Source: Cellvibrionaceae bacterium
Lineage (GTDB): Bacteria; Pseudomonadota; Gammaproteobacteria; Pseudomonadales; Cellvibrionaceae
Reading direction: 5' to 3'
DNA: 47,373 nucleotides
Assembly (NCBI GenBank): GCA_002707785.1
Contig: PANW01000092.1
Span: 1 to 47,373, forward strand
The notes beneath the pieces were generated by a model. It was not told where the DNA came from. It saw only the letters and a program-made list of their open reading frames with translations, and did not search any database. This document shows, one piece after another, positions 7,967 to 17,476 of the stretch (positions are counted from its first letter, which is position 1; each line of letters starts with the position of its first letter). The translations under genes were made by a program, and so were the position numbers.

Positions 7967-9760
7967 ATGCGCAGTATGAGAACCGATGTTGCTTTTGGCG
8001 ATGTCAACTGGTCAACCCTTAAGTCACTCATCCCTTATCTGACAGAATTTAAAGCCCGTATGGGGTTGGCGATTCTCTGCTTGGTGATGGCGAAACTCGC
8101 CAGTGTCGGTTTGCCTTTTATTCTCAAACACATTGTTGATGATCTCGATCAATCATCGGATCTGGCCGGTTTGGTGGCCGTTCCCGTTGGTTTGCTATTG
8201 GCCTATGGGTTGGTGCGCTTTTCCAACGTACTCTTTGGTGAACTCAGAGATACGCTGTTTGGGCGTGTTACCGAGCGGGCCATGCGTCGTATTGGTATGA
8301 GGGTCTTTCGACATTTACATGCGCTTGATTTGGATTTCCATTTAAACCGTCGCACCGGTGGTCTCTCTCGTGATATCGAGCGCGGCACCAATGGCATCAG
8401 CTTTATCCTGCGCTTCATGGTGTTCAATATTGTGCCCACTTTGCTAGAGATCGGGCTGGTGATCGGTCTCCTATGGTGGAACTATCATGTGGGATTCGCT
8501 CTTATCGTTGCTATGGCGGTGGTGTGCTACGTGGCCTTTTCGGTGATCGCTACTGAGTGGCGCACAGGGTTTGTACGTGAGGCCAATCGCGCTGAATCGA
8601 ACTCCAGTACACGCTCCATCGACAGTCTTATGAACTACGAAACGGTAAAGTACTTTACCAATGAAGAACATGAGGCAGAACATTACGATTTAGAACTCTC
8701 CAACTGGGAGCAGGCGAGACGTAAGAATCGATTGTCGCTGTTTGCACTCAATGGTGGTCAAGCCTTCATTATTGCCGCCGCCATGACATCAGCTATGGTG
8801 TTGGCTGCCTATCAGGTGGCTGATGAGGTGATGACTCTGGGGGACTTTGTGCTTATCAACGCCTTCATGATGCAGATATTCATGCCGCTAAATTTTTTGG
8901 GCTTTGTGTATCGAGAAATGAAAGGTTCGATGGCCAATATTGAGGCGATGTTTGGTTTGCTGCAAGAGACTCCGCGAGTTGAGGACTCCGAAGACTGCTC
9001 AGAGTTGCGGGTATCAAAAGGAAGTATCGACTTTCGTTCTGTCTCGTTTTGCTATCATCAGGATCGCCCGATTTTGTCCGAGCTATCGTTTTCTGTAGCG
9101 GCTAAAAGCAAAGTGGCAATCGTAGGAAGTAGCGGGGCAGGTAAGTCGACGCTGGCTAAGCTGCTGTTTCGTTTTTACGATGTTAACGCGGGAGCTATTG
9201 AAATTGATGGCCAAGATATTCGTCAAGTCTCTCAGCATTCTTTGCGCAAAGCCATTGGCGTGGTTCCACAGGATACCGTGTTGTTCAATACCTCCATCTT
9301 TGAAAACGTACGTTATGGTGCTATTGAGGCTTCCGATGAAGCGGTATGGCAGGCTATACGCATGGCGCATCTGGATGATTTTGTTGCCCAACTGCCCAAA
9401 GGTGTTGATACCGTTGTTGGCGAAAGGGGCTTGAAACTCTCGGGTGGTGAAAAACAGCGAGTCGCCATCGCTCGAGCGATTTTGAAGCGTCCGCACATTA
9501 TGGTGTTTGATGAGGCCACTTCATCGCTCGACAGTCACAGTGAGCAGAGTATTCTAGAGGCTATAAAAGAAATTTCAGGGCAGCAAACCAGCGTAGTTAT
9601 CGCCCATCGTCTGTCGACTATTGTTGATGCGGATCAGATCATCGTACTGGATCAAGGAAAGCTCGTTGAACAGGGCAGTCATGAACAGTTGCTGCGGGCT
9701 GAGGGACACTACGCCCACTTGTGGGATGTTCAACAGCGTGAGCCAGATTCTACGTCTTAA
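7967..9760 (+). CDS. Atm1/HMT1-type ABC exporter, fused permease/ATPase
   Basis: 597-residue half-transporter. The transmembrane domain (about residues 20-320) carries the segment ETVKYFTNEEHEAEHYD, characteristic of the Atm1/HMT1 family. Members export glutathione-complexed metals, sulfur species or other thiol conjugates. The ATPase domain has GSSGAGKST, LSGGEKQRVAIARA, IMVFDEATSSLD and VVIAHRLSTI, all intact. Two in-frame ATG codons, 7967 and 7976, are possible starts, and neither has a strong ribosome site. It stands as a single gene, divergent from the flavin reductase. The cargo is inferred only from the family. Confidence 0.92.
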   Translation: MRSMRTDVAFGDVNWSTLKSLIPYLTEFKARMGLAILCLVMAKLASVGLPFILKHIVDDLDQSSDLAGLVAVPVGLLLAYGLVRFSNVLFGELRDTLFGRVTERAMRRIGMRVFRHLHALDLDFHLNRRTGGLSRDIERGTNGISFILRFMVFNIVPTLLEIGLVIGLLWWNYHVGFALIVAMAVVCYVAFSVIATEWRTGFVREANRAESNSSTRSIDSLMNYETVKYFTNEEHEAEHYDLELSNWEQARRKNRLSLFALNGGQAFIIAAAMTSAMVLAAYQVADEVMTLGDFVLINAFMMQIFMPLNFLGFVYREMKGSMANIEAMFGLLQETPRVEDSEDCSELRVSKGSIDFRSVSFCYHQDRPILSELSFSVAAKSKVAIVGSSGAGKSTLAKLLFRFYDVNAGAIEIDGQDIRQVSQHSLRKAIGVVPQDTVLFNTSIFENVRYGAIEASDEAVWQAIRMAHLDDFVAQLPKGVDTVVGERGLKLSGGEKQRVAIARAILKRPHIMVFDEATSSLDSHSEQSILEAIKEISGQQTSVVIAHRLSTIVDADQIIVLDQGKLVEQGSHEQLLRAEGHYAHLWDVQQREPDSTS

Positions 9761-9815
9761 ACGCTTAAAGCTCCTTGCGGGGCTGTAATCGATGTGGCGG
9801 TCACTGTCGCTGTGG

Positions 9816-12605
9816 TTAGGCGTTAGAGTTTTCCTCTTCGGTGTCAAAAATAATATCGAGATCGTGATCTTCAACCCATTCACGCAGTCGTTGAATCGCT
9901 TTGAGCAGGTTGTTGAGCGAGTCGGCAAGCTTCGAGTGATCGCCTTTTATGAGTTGGCTATCGAGTTCGCCGCTGGCTAGACGCAGCTCAGGAACGCCGC
10001 AGTAGCAACAACCACCGTAGAGACGGTGAACCTTTTCTTGCAGTTCACTCCATTGTTGTTGTTGAAATAGCTGAGAAATTTCCTCTGCCTCTTGACCCAA
10101 GTCTGCGGTCAGTTTCATCAGCATATCACGGGCTAAATCACGTTTGCCGTTGCTCAGACGAAGGGCATCTTGAAGATCCATAATGGCATTTTGCGGGATA
10201 CCTTTGCCCAGAGGCATAGAGAGTAAGTTGGAGTGAGTCTGTTGGCTGGGAGTGGATTCAATGTTAAGCCACTGGCGTAACAGATGGGCCAACTGTTCCT
10301 CGCTAACGGGCTTGCTGGTGTAATCGTCCATTCCTGCCTTGATGAGCTTAGCCTTCTGCTCGCTCATGTCATGAGCTGTCAAGGCAATGATGGGTATCCT
10401 GCTGCCTTCACTCTCTTCGGCACGGATGCGTTGCGTAGTTTCAATTCCATCCATTTGTGGCATCTGCACGTCCATAAAAACCAAATCTACCGCGGCGTTG
10501 GCGACGAAGCTCAGTGCTTCTTTGCCGCTATTGGCTTCCAGTACGTTGACGCCCAAACTGTCTAAAAAGGTGCTAACCAGTTGCAGGTTGGCGGGGTTGT
10601 CGTCAACAACCAATACGTTTTTCGGTTGCTCTAAGGTTGGAGTCGATGTGTTTTGAGCCGGTTGCTCATCAAAAGAGTCGGTGAGTACTTGATACAAGTG
10701 ATCGTGCGAGAGGGGTAAAAAGACAATGTGTGCTCCCGCATGTTGGAGGGATTCGTTATAGGCCAGTGGGCTATCCGGTAGTACTGCAATGAAGGTTTTT
10801 CCGCAGCGGCTATTTTTGACAAACTTCAGCAGTGAGTTCGCATCGCCTTGGTTTTCGGGAATGATCAACGCCAGATCGGTGTGGGTATTCTCAGCCGAAG
10901 CGATGTCACAGTGCTCTGTGAGAGCCTGTTGGGAGGGGAAATATTCACACCCCAGATTCCATTGTGCGAGATAATCGCTTAATTGATCTTTAAGGGGAGC
11001 GTTGGGGATAAGGGCAACTGCCCGCTTGCCTGCTAGCAGCTGGCCAGACTCTTCCAGCACTCGTTGCTGAACAGGCAGGGATAAGCTAAACCAAGCCGTG
11101 GTGCCTTTAACTGAGTTGTTCTCGATACCAATTTTACCGCCCATCTTCTCAACGAGGCCTTTGGCAATGGCCAGTCCTAGCCCTGTGCCTCCCCGCTGAC
11201 GGCTATCTGAGGCATCTGCTTGTTTAAAGGCTTCAAATACACTGTCTTTATGGTGTTGATCGATGCCAATACCACAGTCATTGACGCAGATTTTTATTTC
11301 CGCCAGATTGCCGTGAGTAGCAATCAGCTGAGTTTGAATCACTACGTTGCCGGTATCAGAAAATTTGATAGCGTTACTGACTAAATTGGTTAGAACTTGC
11401 TTAAGTCGCAGCGCATCACCATGCAGATGCAGGGGGACTTCGCCATCATTGTTGGCAATCAAATAGAGTTGCTTTTCACTGGCGGCTGGGGCGAGTACTT
11501 GCAAGGTTTCTTCAATGACTTGGCGCAGGTTTAGTGGCGCCTTGTCTAAAGTGAGCCTATCCTCTTCGAGACGAGAAAAGTCCAGAATGTCATTGATGAT
11601 GGTCAGCAAGCCTTGGGACGAATGAGCAATGGTGCGTAAATATTCCCGTTGCTGTGTGGTTAAGGGACTTTTAAGCAACAAACTGGTAAAACCCAAAATT
11701 CCGTTAATGGGGGTGCGGATTTCGTGGGTCGTGTTTGCTAAGAATTGCGATTTACTGCGATTGGCTTCTACTGCCCGTTTGCGGGCTAGATCTAATTCGA
11801 TGCTTTGTATTTCGACGGTATCGAGGGTTTCTTGCAAATCGGAGGTGGCTTGATCGATTTGTTGGCGAACGCTGCTGCTGTCTTCTTCCAGCCGCTTACC
11901 GAGTTCGTTAATGCTGTTGGCGAGGTATTGCAGCTCAGTGGCACCACTTGCGCTAACCCGGGTCTTGAATTTACGTTGGCTGAAATCTTGGAGTGCACTT
12001 TGCATTTCATGCAGTGGCGATTCTATGGTGCGAGTCAGTCGCCAAGCCAGTGCCGTTAACACGGTAAAGGCCAGCAGCAGGGCGGCGAGGATCACCGATA
12101 ACCCTTTGTATTGCTTTATGCTCAAACCCGCGTGATTGATGCTAACAACCAGCCAGCCTCTGTGCACGGAGGCGCCGTTAGTTTGAACATCGATAATGGG
12201 TGTGGCGTAGTAGTAGTTTTCATCGCTGCCCCATTGAGTGGGGACTTCGCTTAAATGACGCTCGAGATTGAGCGACAGTCGTTGGCCGCGTTTGAGTATC
12301 ACTTTGCCGTCGCTGTCGAGCAGGTAGGTTCCGCGCATACTGGGCATTTCAAGTAGGTCGTCAAAGCTGGCGAGGATGTATTCGGTAGAGGCTGGAGTGA
12401 GTTCTCGGGAGGTAATAGCGTGTTGGACGAGCGATGATAACCAGCGGGTAGCGACTGCATTGCGCTTATGTTCAAGATCGCGCGTATCAATAGCTTGTAC
12501 CGCAGCAATACCTATAGCAATCAGAGTGATGCAGATCAAGACGGGCATGACACTGAGCTGTTGAATTTTGAAGGCGAGGCTTTTTGACGTAATGGGCAAA
12601 CGCAC
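9816..12605 (-). CDS. gacS: GacS/BarA-type hybrid sensor histidine kinase
   Basis: 929-residue tripartite hybrid kinase. TM1 (about 19-38) and TM2 (about 168-188) enclose a periplasmic sensor domain. HAMP follows (about 190-240), then a coiled coil, then HisKA with phospho-His H294 in NTTHEIRTPINGILGF. The HATPase has the N box NLVSNAIKFSD, G1 DCGIGID and G2 GGTGLGLAI. A degenerate receiver-like domain (about 525-645) precedes a true receiver with D712 in VFMDVQMPQMDG, and the C-terminal Hpt domain has H860 in EKVHRLYGGCCYCGVPEL, a sequence typical of GacS. The kinase would phosphorylate GacA, which drives RsmY/Z-type sRNAs and antagonises RsmA/CsrA. It is divergent from cysM, as in Pseudomonas. 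GacA and the sRNAs are not in this window. Confidence 0.96.
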   Translation of the reverse strand: MRLPITSKSLAFKIQQLSVMPVLICITLIAIGIAAVQAIDTRDLEHKRNAVATRWLSSLVQHAITSRELTPASTEYILASFDDLLEMPSMRGTYLLDSDGKVILKRGQRLSLNLERHLSEVPTQWGSDENYYYATPIIDVQTNGASVHRGWLVVSINHAGLSIKQYKGLSVILAALLLAFTVLTALAWRLTRTIESPLHEMQSALQDFSQRKFKTRVSASGATELQYLANSINELGKRLEEDSSSVRQQIDQATSDLQETLDTVEIQSIELDLARKRAVEANRSKSQFLANTTHEIRTPINGILGFTSLLLKSPLTTQQREYLRTIAHSSQGLLTIINDILDFSRLEEDRLTLDKAPLNLRQVIEETLQVLAPAASEKQLYLIANNDGEVPLHLHGDALRLKQVLTNLVSNAIKFSDTGNVVIQTQLIATHGNLAEIKICVNDCGIGIDQHHKDSVFEAFKQADASDSRQRGGTGLGLAIAKGLVEKMGGKIGIENNSVKGTTAWFSLSLPVQQRVLEESGQLLAGKRAVALIPNAPLKDQLSDYLAQWNLGCEYFPSQQALTEHCDIASAENTHTDLALIIPENQGDANSLLKFVKNSRCGKTFIAVLPDSPLAYNESLQHAGAHIVFLPLSHDHLYQVLTDSFDEQPAQNTSTPTLEQPKNVLVVDDNPANLQLVSTFLDSLGVNVLEANSGKEALSFVANAAVDLVFMDVQMPQMDGIETTQRIRAEESEGSRIPIIALTAHDMSEQKAKLIKAGMDDYTSKPVSEEQLAHLLRQWLNIESTPSQQTHSNLLSMPLGKGIPQNAIMDLQDALRLSNGKRDLARDMLMKLTADLGQEAEEISQLFQQQQWSELQEKVHRLYGGCCYCGVPELRLASGELDSQLIKGDHSKLADSLNNLLKAIQRLREWVEDHDLDIIFDTEEENSNA

Positions 12606-12871
12606 CAGTTAACTCCTGTAATTTGGGCTGTTGAACCAGACGATTCGGTCTTCAAGTTAGGCTGCTGATAACCAGCGAGGTCATGTCTGTCTTGGCTTTG
12701 TTGCGGTTTTATATAAGCTCTGCAGGCATGAATACCGGGTGCTAATAACGAGCAACGATTTTTGGCCATTCCGTGACCAATGAATTTGGGTTTCACCATA
12801 CCACAAACAGAGCTAAAATAGTCTGCTCTCAAGATTGCTCTCCGATAACCCCTCGACTGGTTTGAAATATT

Positions 12872-13759
12872 ATGGATTACCCAACCATTGAGTCTTGCAT
12901 TGGCAATACTCCTTTGGTCCGTCTGCAGCGCATGCAGGGCGAGACAAGCAACACAATTTTAGTCAAGTTAGAAGGGAATAACCCCGCAGGATCAGTGAAA
13001 GACCGGCCTGCGTTATCTATGATCAATCGAGCCGAAGCTCGCGGGGACATAAAGCCTGGCGATACCTTGGTCGAGGCGACCAGTGGTAATACCGGTATAG
13101 CACTGGCGATGGCTGCGGCCATTAAGGGCTATAAGATGGTGTTGATCATGCCTGACAATGCAACTGATGAACGTAAAGCCGCGATGGCCGCCTATGGCGC
13201 AGAGCTTATCTTAGTGACCAAGGAACAGGGCATGGAAGGCGCTCGGGATTTGGCGCACAGCATGCAGGCCCAAGGGCAGGGTATTGTTTTGGATCAGTTT
13301 GCCAATGGCGATAACCCTCTCGCTCACTATTATTCTACGGGGCCAGAGATTTGGCAGCAGACAGGCGGCAAGATTACGCATTTTGTCAGCTCAATGGGTA
13401 CGACTGGGACGATTATGGGCACCTCTCAGTACCTGAAGGAGCAAAACCCTGCCATAGAGATCATCGGTCTCCAGCCAGAAGAAGGCGCTGCTATCCCCGG
13501 TATTCGACGTTGGCCAAAAGAGTACCTCCCCAGTATTTTCGACGAAACACGCGTGGATCGGGTGATGAATATGGGCCAAGATGACGCCGAAAAGGCCATG
13601 AGAGAGCTGGCTCGCACAGAAGGTATTTTTTGTGGTGTATCGAGTGGTGGCGCAGTTGCTGGCGCGTTGCGCTTGAGTGAAACCGTCGAAAACGCGGTTA
13701 TTGTGGCCATTATTTGTGATCGCGGTGACCGCTACCTGTCCTCTGGACTTTATAGTTAA
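12872..13759 (+). CDS. cysM: Cysteine synthase B
   Basis: 295-residue PLP enzyme that makes cysteine from O-acetylserine and sulfide or thiosulfate. PLP lysine K43 lies in NPAGSVKDRPAL, the acetylserine/phosphate loop is TSGNTGIALAMAAA, and SSMGTTGTIMG is the PLP-phosphate loop. The length and the RRWPKEYLPSIF segment favour CysM over CysK. First gene of a forward run cysM-rlmD-relA-mazG, with rlmD starting 5 bp after its stop. The 266-bp gap to gacS must carry both divergent promoters. Confidence 0.97.
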   Translation: MDYPTIESCIGNTPLVRLQRMQGETSNTILVKLEGNNPAGSVKDRPALSMINRAEARGDIKPGDTLVEATSGNTGIALAMAAAIKGYKMVLIMPDNATDERKAAMAAYGAELILVTKEQGMEGARDLAHSMQAQGQGIVLDQFANGDNPLAHYYSTGPEIWQQTGGKITHFVSSMGTTGTIMGTSQYLKEQNPAIEIIGLQPEEGAAIPGIRRWPKEYLPSIFDETRVDRVMNMGQDDAEKAMRELARTEGIFCGVSSGGAVAGALRLSETVENAVIVAIICDRGDRYLSSGLYS

Positions 13760-13764
13760 TCATT

Positions 13765-15108
13765 ATGGCGCGAATCTTTAAGGCTAAGACAACCAAACGA
13801 GTTTCTTCGGACCCTTCACCTAAACAGCTGCAGATTGACCGTTTGTCCCATGATGGACGAGGTATTGCCCTTCATCAGGGCAAGACTGTCTTTGTCGATG
13901 GTGGCTTGGTGGGGGAGCAAGTTGAGGTCGCTCACTATCGACGTCAGAAGAATTTTAGTGAATGTCAGGCTAAGCATATTGTGAAGCCTTCTTCAGAGCG
14001 AGTTGAGCCCGTTTGTCCCATTTTTGCCCAGTGCGGTGGTTGTCAGCTACAGCATTTGCGTGCGGACAAACAGATTCAATACAAACAATCGGCTTTATTG
14101 TCACTGTTGCAGCGACAATACCAACTGCAGCCGGAAACAGTGCTAGATCCCATCTGTTCGGCACCCGAGGGGTATAGAAGCCGAGTAAGGTTTGGTATCG
14201 ACAGCCAGAGACAACTGTCGTTTCGACAGAAACTCAGTGACAAACTGGTCGCCGTCGATCAATGCCCAGTATTAGAGCCCTCTCTGCAAGCTCTGATTCC
14301 TCAGGTTCAGGCTTGGTTGGATGAGTTGGGCTCAAAGCCTGGTGTCACCCATATAGAAATGATTGCCGCAGCAGATACGCAGAAACAAGAGGCAGCTGCG
14401 TTGGTGGTGAGGCATATTAAGCCGCTCCCTCAGTCGCAAAGAGAGGCCTTACAGCGCCAGTTGGGTTCTGCGCAGTGCTGGTTTCAAGGTGAGAAAGGTG
14501 GTCAATTGACAGGCGTCGATGGCTCTCAAGTTGATCCGCGATTGTTAGTGCTGCTCGATGATCAGTCTGTTCAGTTGGCGTTTTCGCCCCGCGACTTTAC
14601 TCAGGTGAATCGTGCCGTAAACCAAAAGATGGTGAGTCAGGCAATGGAGTGGTTGGAGCTTCAGCCCAGTGACAAGGTGGCGGATTTATACTGCGGGATG
14701 GGCAACTTTTCTCTGGCAATTGCGCGACAGTGTCAGCAGCTGTTAGGTATCGAAGGCGTTGAGGCTATGGTTGTGCGAGCTCAAGAGAACGCCGACCGCA
14801 ATGGTATAAGCGGTGCAGAGTTTAAGGCCATGGATCTGACCAGCAGTGACTTCAGCAGCATGCTGCGTAGACGGGAAATCACAAAGTTGGTGCTAGATCC
14901 GCCCCGCGCTGGTGCAAAAGCCGTGAGTGAACAAATGGCAGAAACTGAAGTCGAAAGCGTGGTATATGTCTCCTGCAATCCGGCAAGTTTTGCTCGGGAC
15001 GCCAGTATTTTAGTGGAAGGTGGTTATCGTATGGCAGCGCTTCGGGCGATGGATATGTTCCCTCATACTTCACACATGGAAACCATGGCACTGTTTGTGC
15101 GTGGTTAG
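13765..15108 (+). CDS. rlmD: 23S rRNA (uracil-1939-C5)-methyltransferase
   Basis: 447-residue SAM-dependent RNA methyltransferase (formerly RumA). An N-terminal TRAM domain (about 20-75, LSHDGRGIALHQGKTVFVDG) binds RNA. A [4Fe-4S] cluster is expected at C84, C90, C93 and C167 (VCPIFAQCGGC and DQCPVLEP). The Rossmann domain carries DLYCGMGNFSLAIA, then LDPPRAGAK and the catalytic nucleophile C404 in VYVSCNPASFARD. All expected residues are present. Follows cysM by 5 bp without its own obvious ribosome site, so probably co-transcribed. Confidence 0.97.
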   Translation: MARIFKAKTTKRVSSDPSPKQLQIDRLSHDGRGIALHQGKTVFVDGGLVGEQVEVAHYRRQKNFSECQAKHIVKPSSERVEPVCPIFAQCGGCQLQHLRADKQIQYKQSALLSLLQRQYQLQPETVLDPICSAPEGYRSRVRFGIDSQRQLSFRQKLSDKLVAVDQCPVLEPSLQALIPQVQAWLDELGSKPGVTHIEMIAAADTQKQEAAALVVRHIKPLPQSQREALQRQLGSAQCWFQGEKGGQLTGVDGSQVDPRLLVLLDDQSVQLAFSPRDFTQVNRAVNQKMVSQAMEWLELQPSDKVADLYCGMGNFSLAIARQCQQLLGIEGVEAMVVRAQENADRNGISGAEFKAMDLTSSDFSSMLRRREITKLVLDPPRAGAKAVSEQMAETEVESVVYVSCNPASFARDASILVEGGYRMAALRAMDMFPHTSHMETMALFVRG

Positions 15109-15184
15109 CGCGTCGTTGTTTTGTTGCAGTACAAGATAACCACGTCTGTTATTAGGAAGCGATACCGAGTAGAGCGGAAGAATT

Positions 15185-17428
15185 ATGGTTAAAGTTCGAG
15201 AAGATCATCCGGTTAAAGACGATGGCCGCGTTGACATAGAGGCCTGGCTGGAGAGATTCAGTTCAACCTACGACTTAAGATCGGCAGACCTGCCTGTTTT
15301 ACAGCGCGCCTGTGAAGTGAGTTTGATGGCAGAGGAAATGGCCATCGCCGAAGACAATATCTGGGCTGCGGGCACCAGCAGCTTCCGCACTGGGTTGGAA
15401 ATGGCAGAGATTCTGGCCGACCTGCAATTGGACATCGAAACTCTGCAGGCTGCGATCCTGTATCGGGCGGTGCGGGAAAACAAACTAGCGCTAAAGGAAG
15501 TTGAGGCAAAATTTGGCGAGACGGTTGCCAAGTTAATCAAGGGTGTCATTCGCATGGCTGCGATCAGTACCCAACTCAATGATTCAGAAGAAAGCGTGTT
15601 GGGCCTGTTGTCTCAGGAGCAGTCAGACAATGTTCGTAAGATGCTGGTCGCCATGGTTGACGATGTGCGAGTTGCGTTGGTTAAGTTGGCTGAGCGAACC
15701 TGTGCGATTCGAGCGGTTAAGAATATTGACGAGGTGAAACGGCGCAAAGTCGCCCGTGAGGTGGCTGACATATACGCTCCTTTGGCCCACCGTTTAGGGA
15801 TTGGCCATATTAAGTGGGAGCTGGAGGATCTTTCGTTTCGCTATCTTGAGCCTGACGACTACATGAGCATTGCCCGCCTGCTTGACGAACGTCGTTTGGA
15901 TCGCCAGGAATTTATCGATAAGGTCATTGAGAATTTAAACAGTGAACTTTCCGCCTCAAACATTGAGGCTAATATCAGCGGACGCGCCAAACATATTTAC
16001 AGCATTTGGCGAAAAATGCGGCGCAAGGATATTGGTTTTTCACAGGTTTACGATATTCGAGCGGTACGGATTCTGGTCCCTACGGTGCGCGATTGCTACG
16101 CCGTTTTAGGTATCGTTCATAGCTTGTGGCGCAACATTCCCAATGAGTTTGATGACTATATCGCATCCCCCAAAGAAAACGGCTATCGATCCTTACATAC
16201 GGCTGTGATTGGCCCTGATCGTAAAGTGTTGGAAGTACAAATTCGTACTCATTCTATGCACGAAGAAGCTGAGTTCGGAGTCTGTGCTCACTGGCGCTAT
16301 AAAGGTGCCGATGACGAGTCTAGTGAAGACAGCTACGAGCAGAAAATTGCGTGGTTGCGTCAAGTCCTAGAGTGGCATGAAGAGTTGGGCGGTCACCCGC
16401 TTGAAGATGATTTGTCCGTTGGCGTGGAGCAGGATCGTATTTATGTGTTCACCCCAGAGGGGCACATTATCGATTTTCCCCACGGATCAACACCACTGGA
16501 TTTTGCCTATCGTGTGCACACCGAGGTAGGGCACCGTTGTCGCGGGGCTAAAGTTAATGGCCGTATTGTGCCGTTGAACTATGTATTGAAAACCGCAGAT
16601 CAAGTGGAAGTCTTGACGGGTAAACACGAGTCGCCAAGTCGCGATTGGATGTCGCCTGCGCTGGGGTATTTAAAAACCGGTCGCGCCCGAGCCAAAGTGC
16701 AGCAATGGTTTAAATTGCAGGCGCGTGATCAAAATGTTGCAGAAGGTCGTGCTGTTCTGGATAAAGAGTTTCGCCGCTTGGCGATGGACGAGCTGGACTA
16801 CGATGCTCTAGCCGAAAAACTCAATTTGGTGGGATTGGACGATCTCTATGCGGCGGTCGGTGCAAGCGATATCGGCGTTCAGCATGTGGTTAATGCCGCC
16901 CAAAAAATGCTAACCCCCGACGAAACCGTTGAGCCGGTTGTTAGTTTAGTTGGCCGAGCCTCTAGGGAACATCACGACTCGGATCTGTTTATTGATGGGG
17001 TGGGTAACTTACTGACTCATATTGCTGGTTGCTGTAATCCGGTGCCAGGCGATGCCATCATGGGCTATATCACGCTGGGACGCGGGGTCTCGATTCATCG
17101 CAAAGATTGCCACAACATATTGCAGCTACAGAATGATGAACCTGAGCGAATCATCAAAGTGGGCTGGGGTGAGGCTCCGCAAAGCTTGTATCCCGTCGAT
17201 GTCATTATTGAAGCTTTTGATCGACATGGTTTGTTGCGGGATATCACTACGTTACTCGATTCTGAGCGAGTGAATGTCAGTGCCATGCAAACCTTATCGG
17301 ACAAACGTAAGAATACGGTTGATATGTTACTGACAATCGAAATTAGCAGTTTTACTGAGTTGAGTCGTGTGCTGAGTCGCGTAAACCAGTTGCCGAACGT
17401 GGCCACGGCACGTCGTAAACACGACTAG
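15185..17428 (+). CDS. relA: GTP pyrophosphokinase (ppGpp synthetase I)
   Basis: 747-residue RelA. The N-terminal hydrolase-like domain is degenerate: where SpoT/Rel have the catalytic HD pair, this has AAILYRAVRENKL (about 90-100), so it is a synthetase only. The synthetase domain (about 220-370) has ENGYRSLHTAVIGPD and EEAEFGVCAHWRYKG. A TGS domain follows (DRIYVFTPEGHIIDFPHGST), then helical and zinc-finger-like regions with HIAGCCNPVPGD, and a C-terminal ACT/RRM domain ending ..VATARRKHD. It senses uncharged tRNA on ribosomes and makes (p)ppGpp. It starts at 15185 behind gcggaag and is 76 bp after rlmD. Confidence 0.97.
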   Translation: MVKVREDHPVKDDGRVDIEAWLERFSSTYDLRSADLPVLQRACEVSLMAEEMAIAEDNIWAAGTSSFRTGLEMAEILADLQLDIETLQAAILYRAVRENKLALKEVEAKFGETVAKLIKGVIRMAAISTQLNDSEESVLGLLSQEQSDNVRKMLVAMVDDVRVALVKLAERTCAIRAVKNIDEVKRRKVAREVADIYAPLAHRLGIGHIKWELEDLSFRYLEPDDYMSIARLLDERRLDRQEFIDKVIENLNSELSASNIEANISGRAKHIYSIWRKMRRKDIGFSQVYDIRAVRILVPTVRDCYAVLGIVHSLWRNIPNEFDDYIASPKENGYRSLHTAVIGPDRKVLEVQIRTHSMHEEAEFGVCAHWRYKGADDESSEDSYEQKIAWLRQVLEWHEELGGHPLEDDLSVGVEQDRIYVFTPEGHIIDFPHGSTPLDFAYRVHTEVGHRCRGAKVNGRIVPLNYVLKTADQVEVLTGKHESPSRDWMSPALGYLKTGRARAKVQQWFKLQARDQNVAEGRAVLDKEFRRLAMDELDYDALAEKLNLVGLDDLYAAVGASDIGVQHVVNAAQKMLTPDETVEPVVSLVGRASREHHDSDLFIDGVGNLLTHIAGCCNPVPGDAIMGYITLGRGVSIHRKDCHNILQLQNDEPERIIKVGWGEAPQSLYPVDVIIEAFDRHGLLRDITTLLDSERVNVSAMQTLSDKRKNTVDMLLTIEISSFTELSRVLSRVNQLPNVATARRKHD

Positions 17429-17476
17429 CTGGTTGGTTTTATCCCACTTAGCCTAGATTCGATAACGGAATTATTT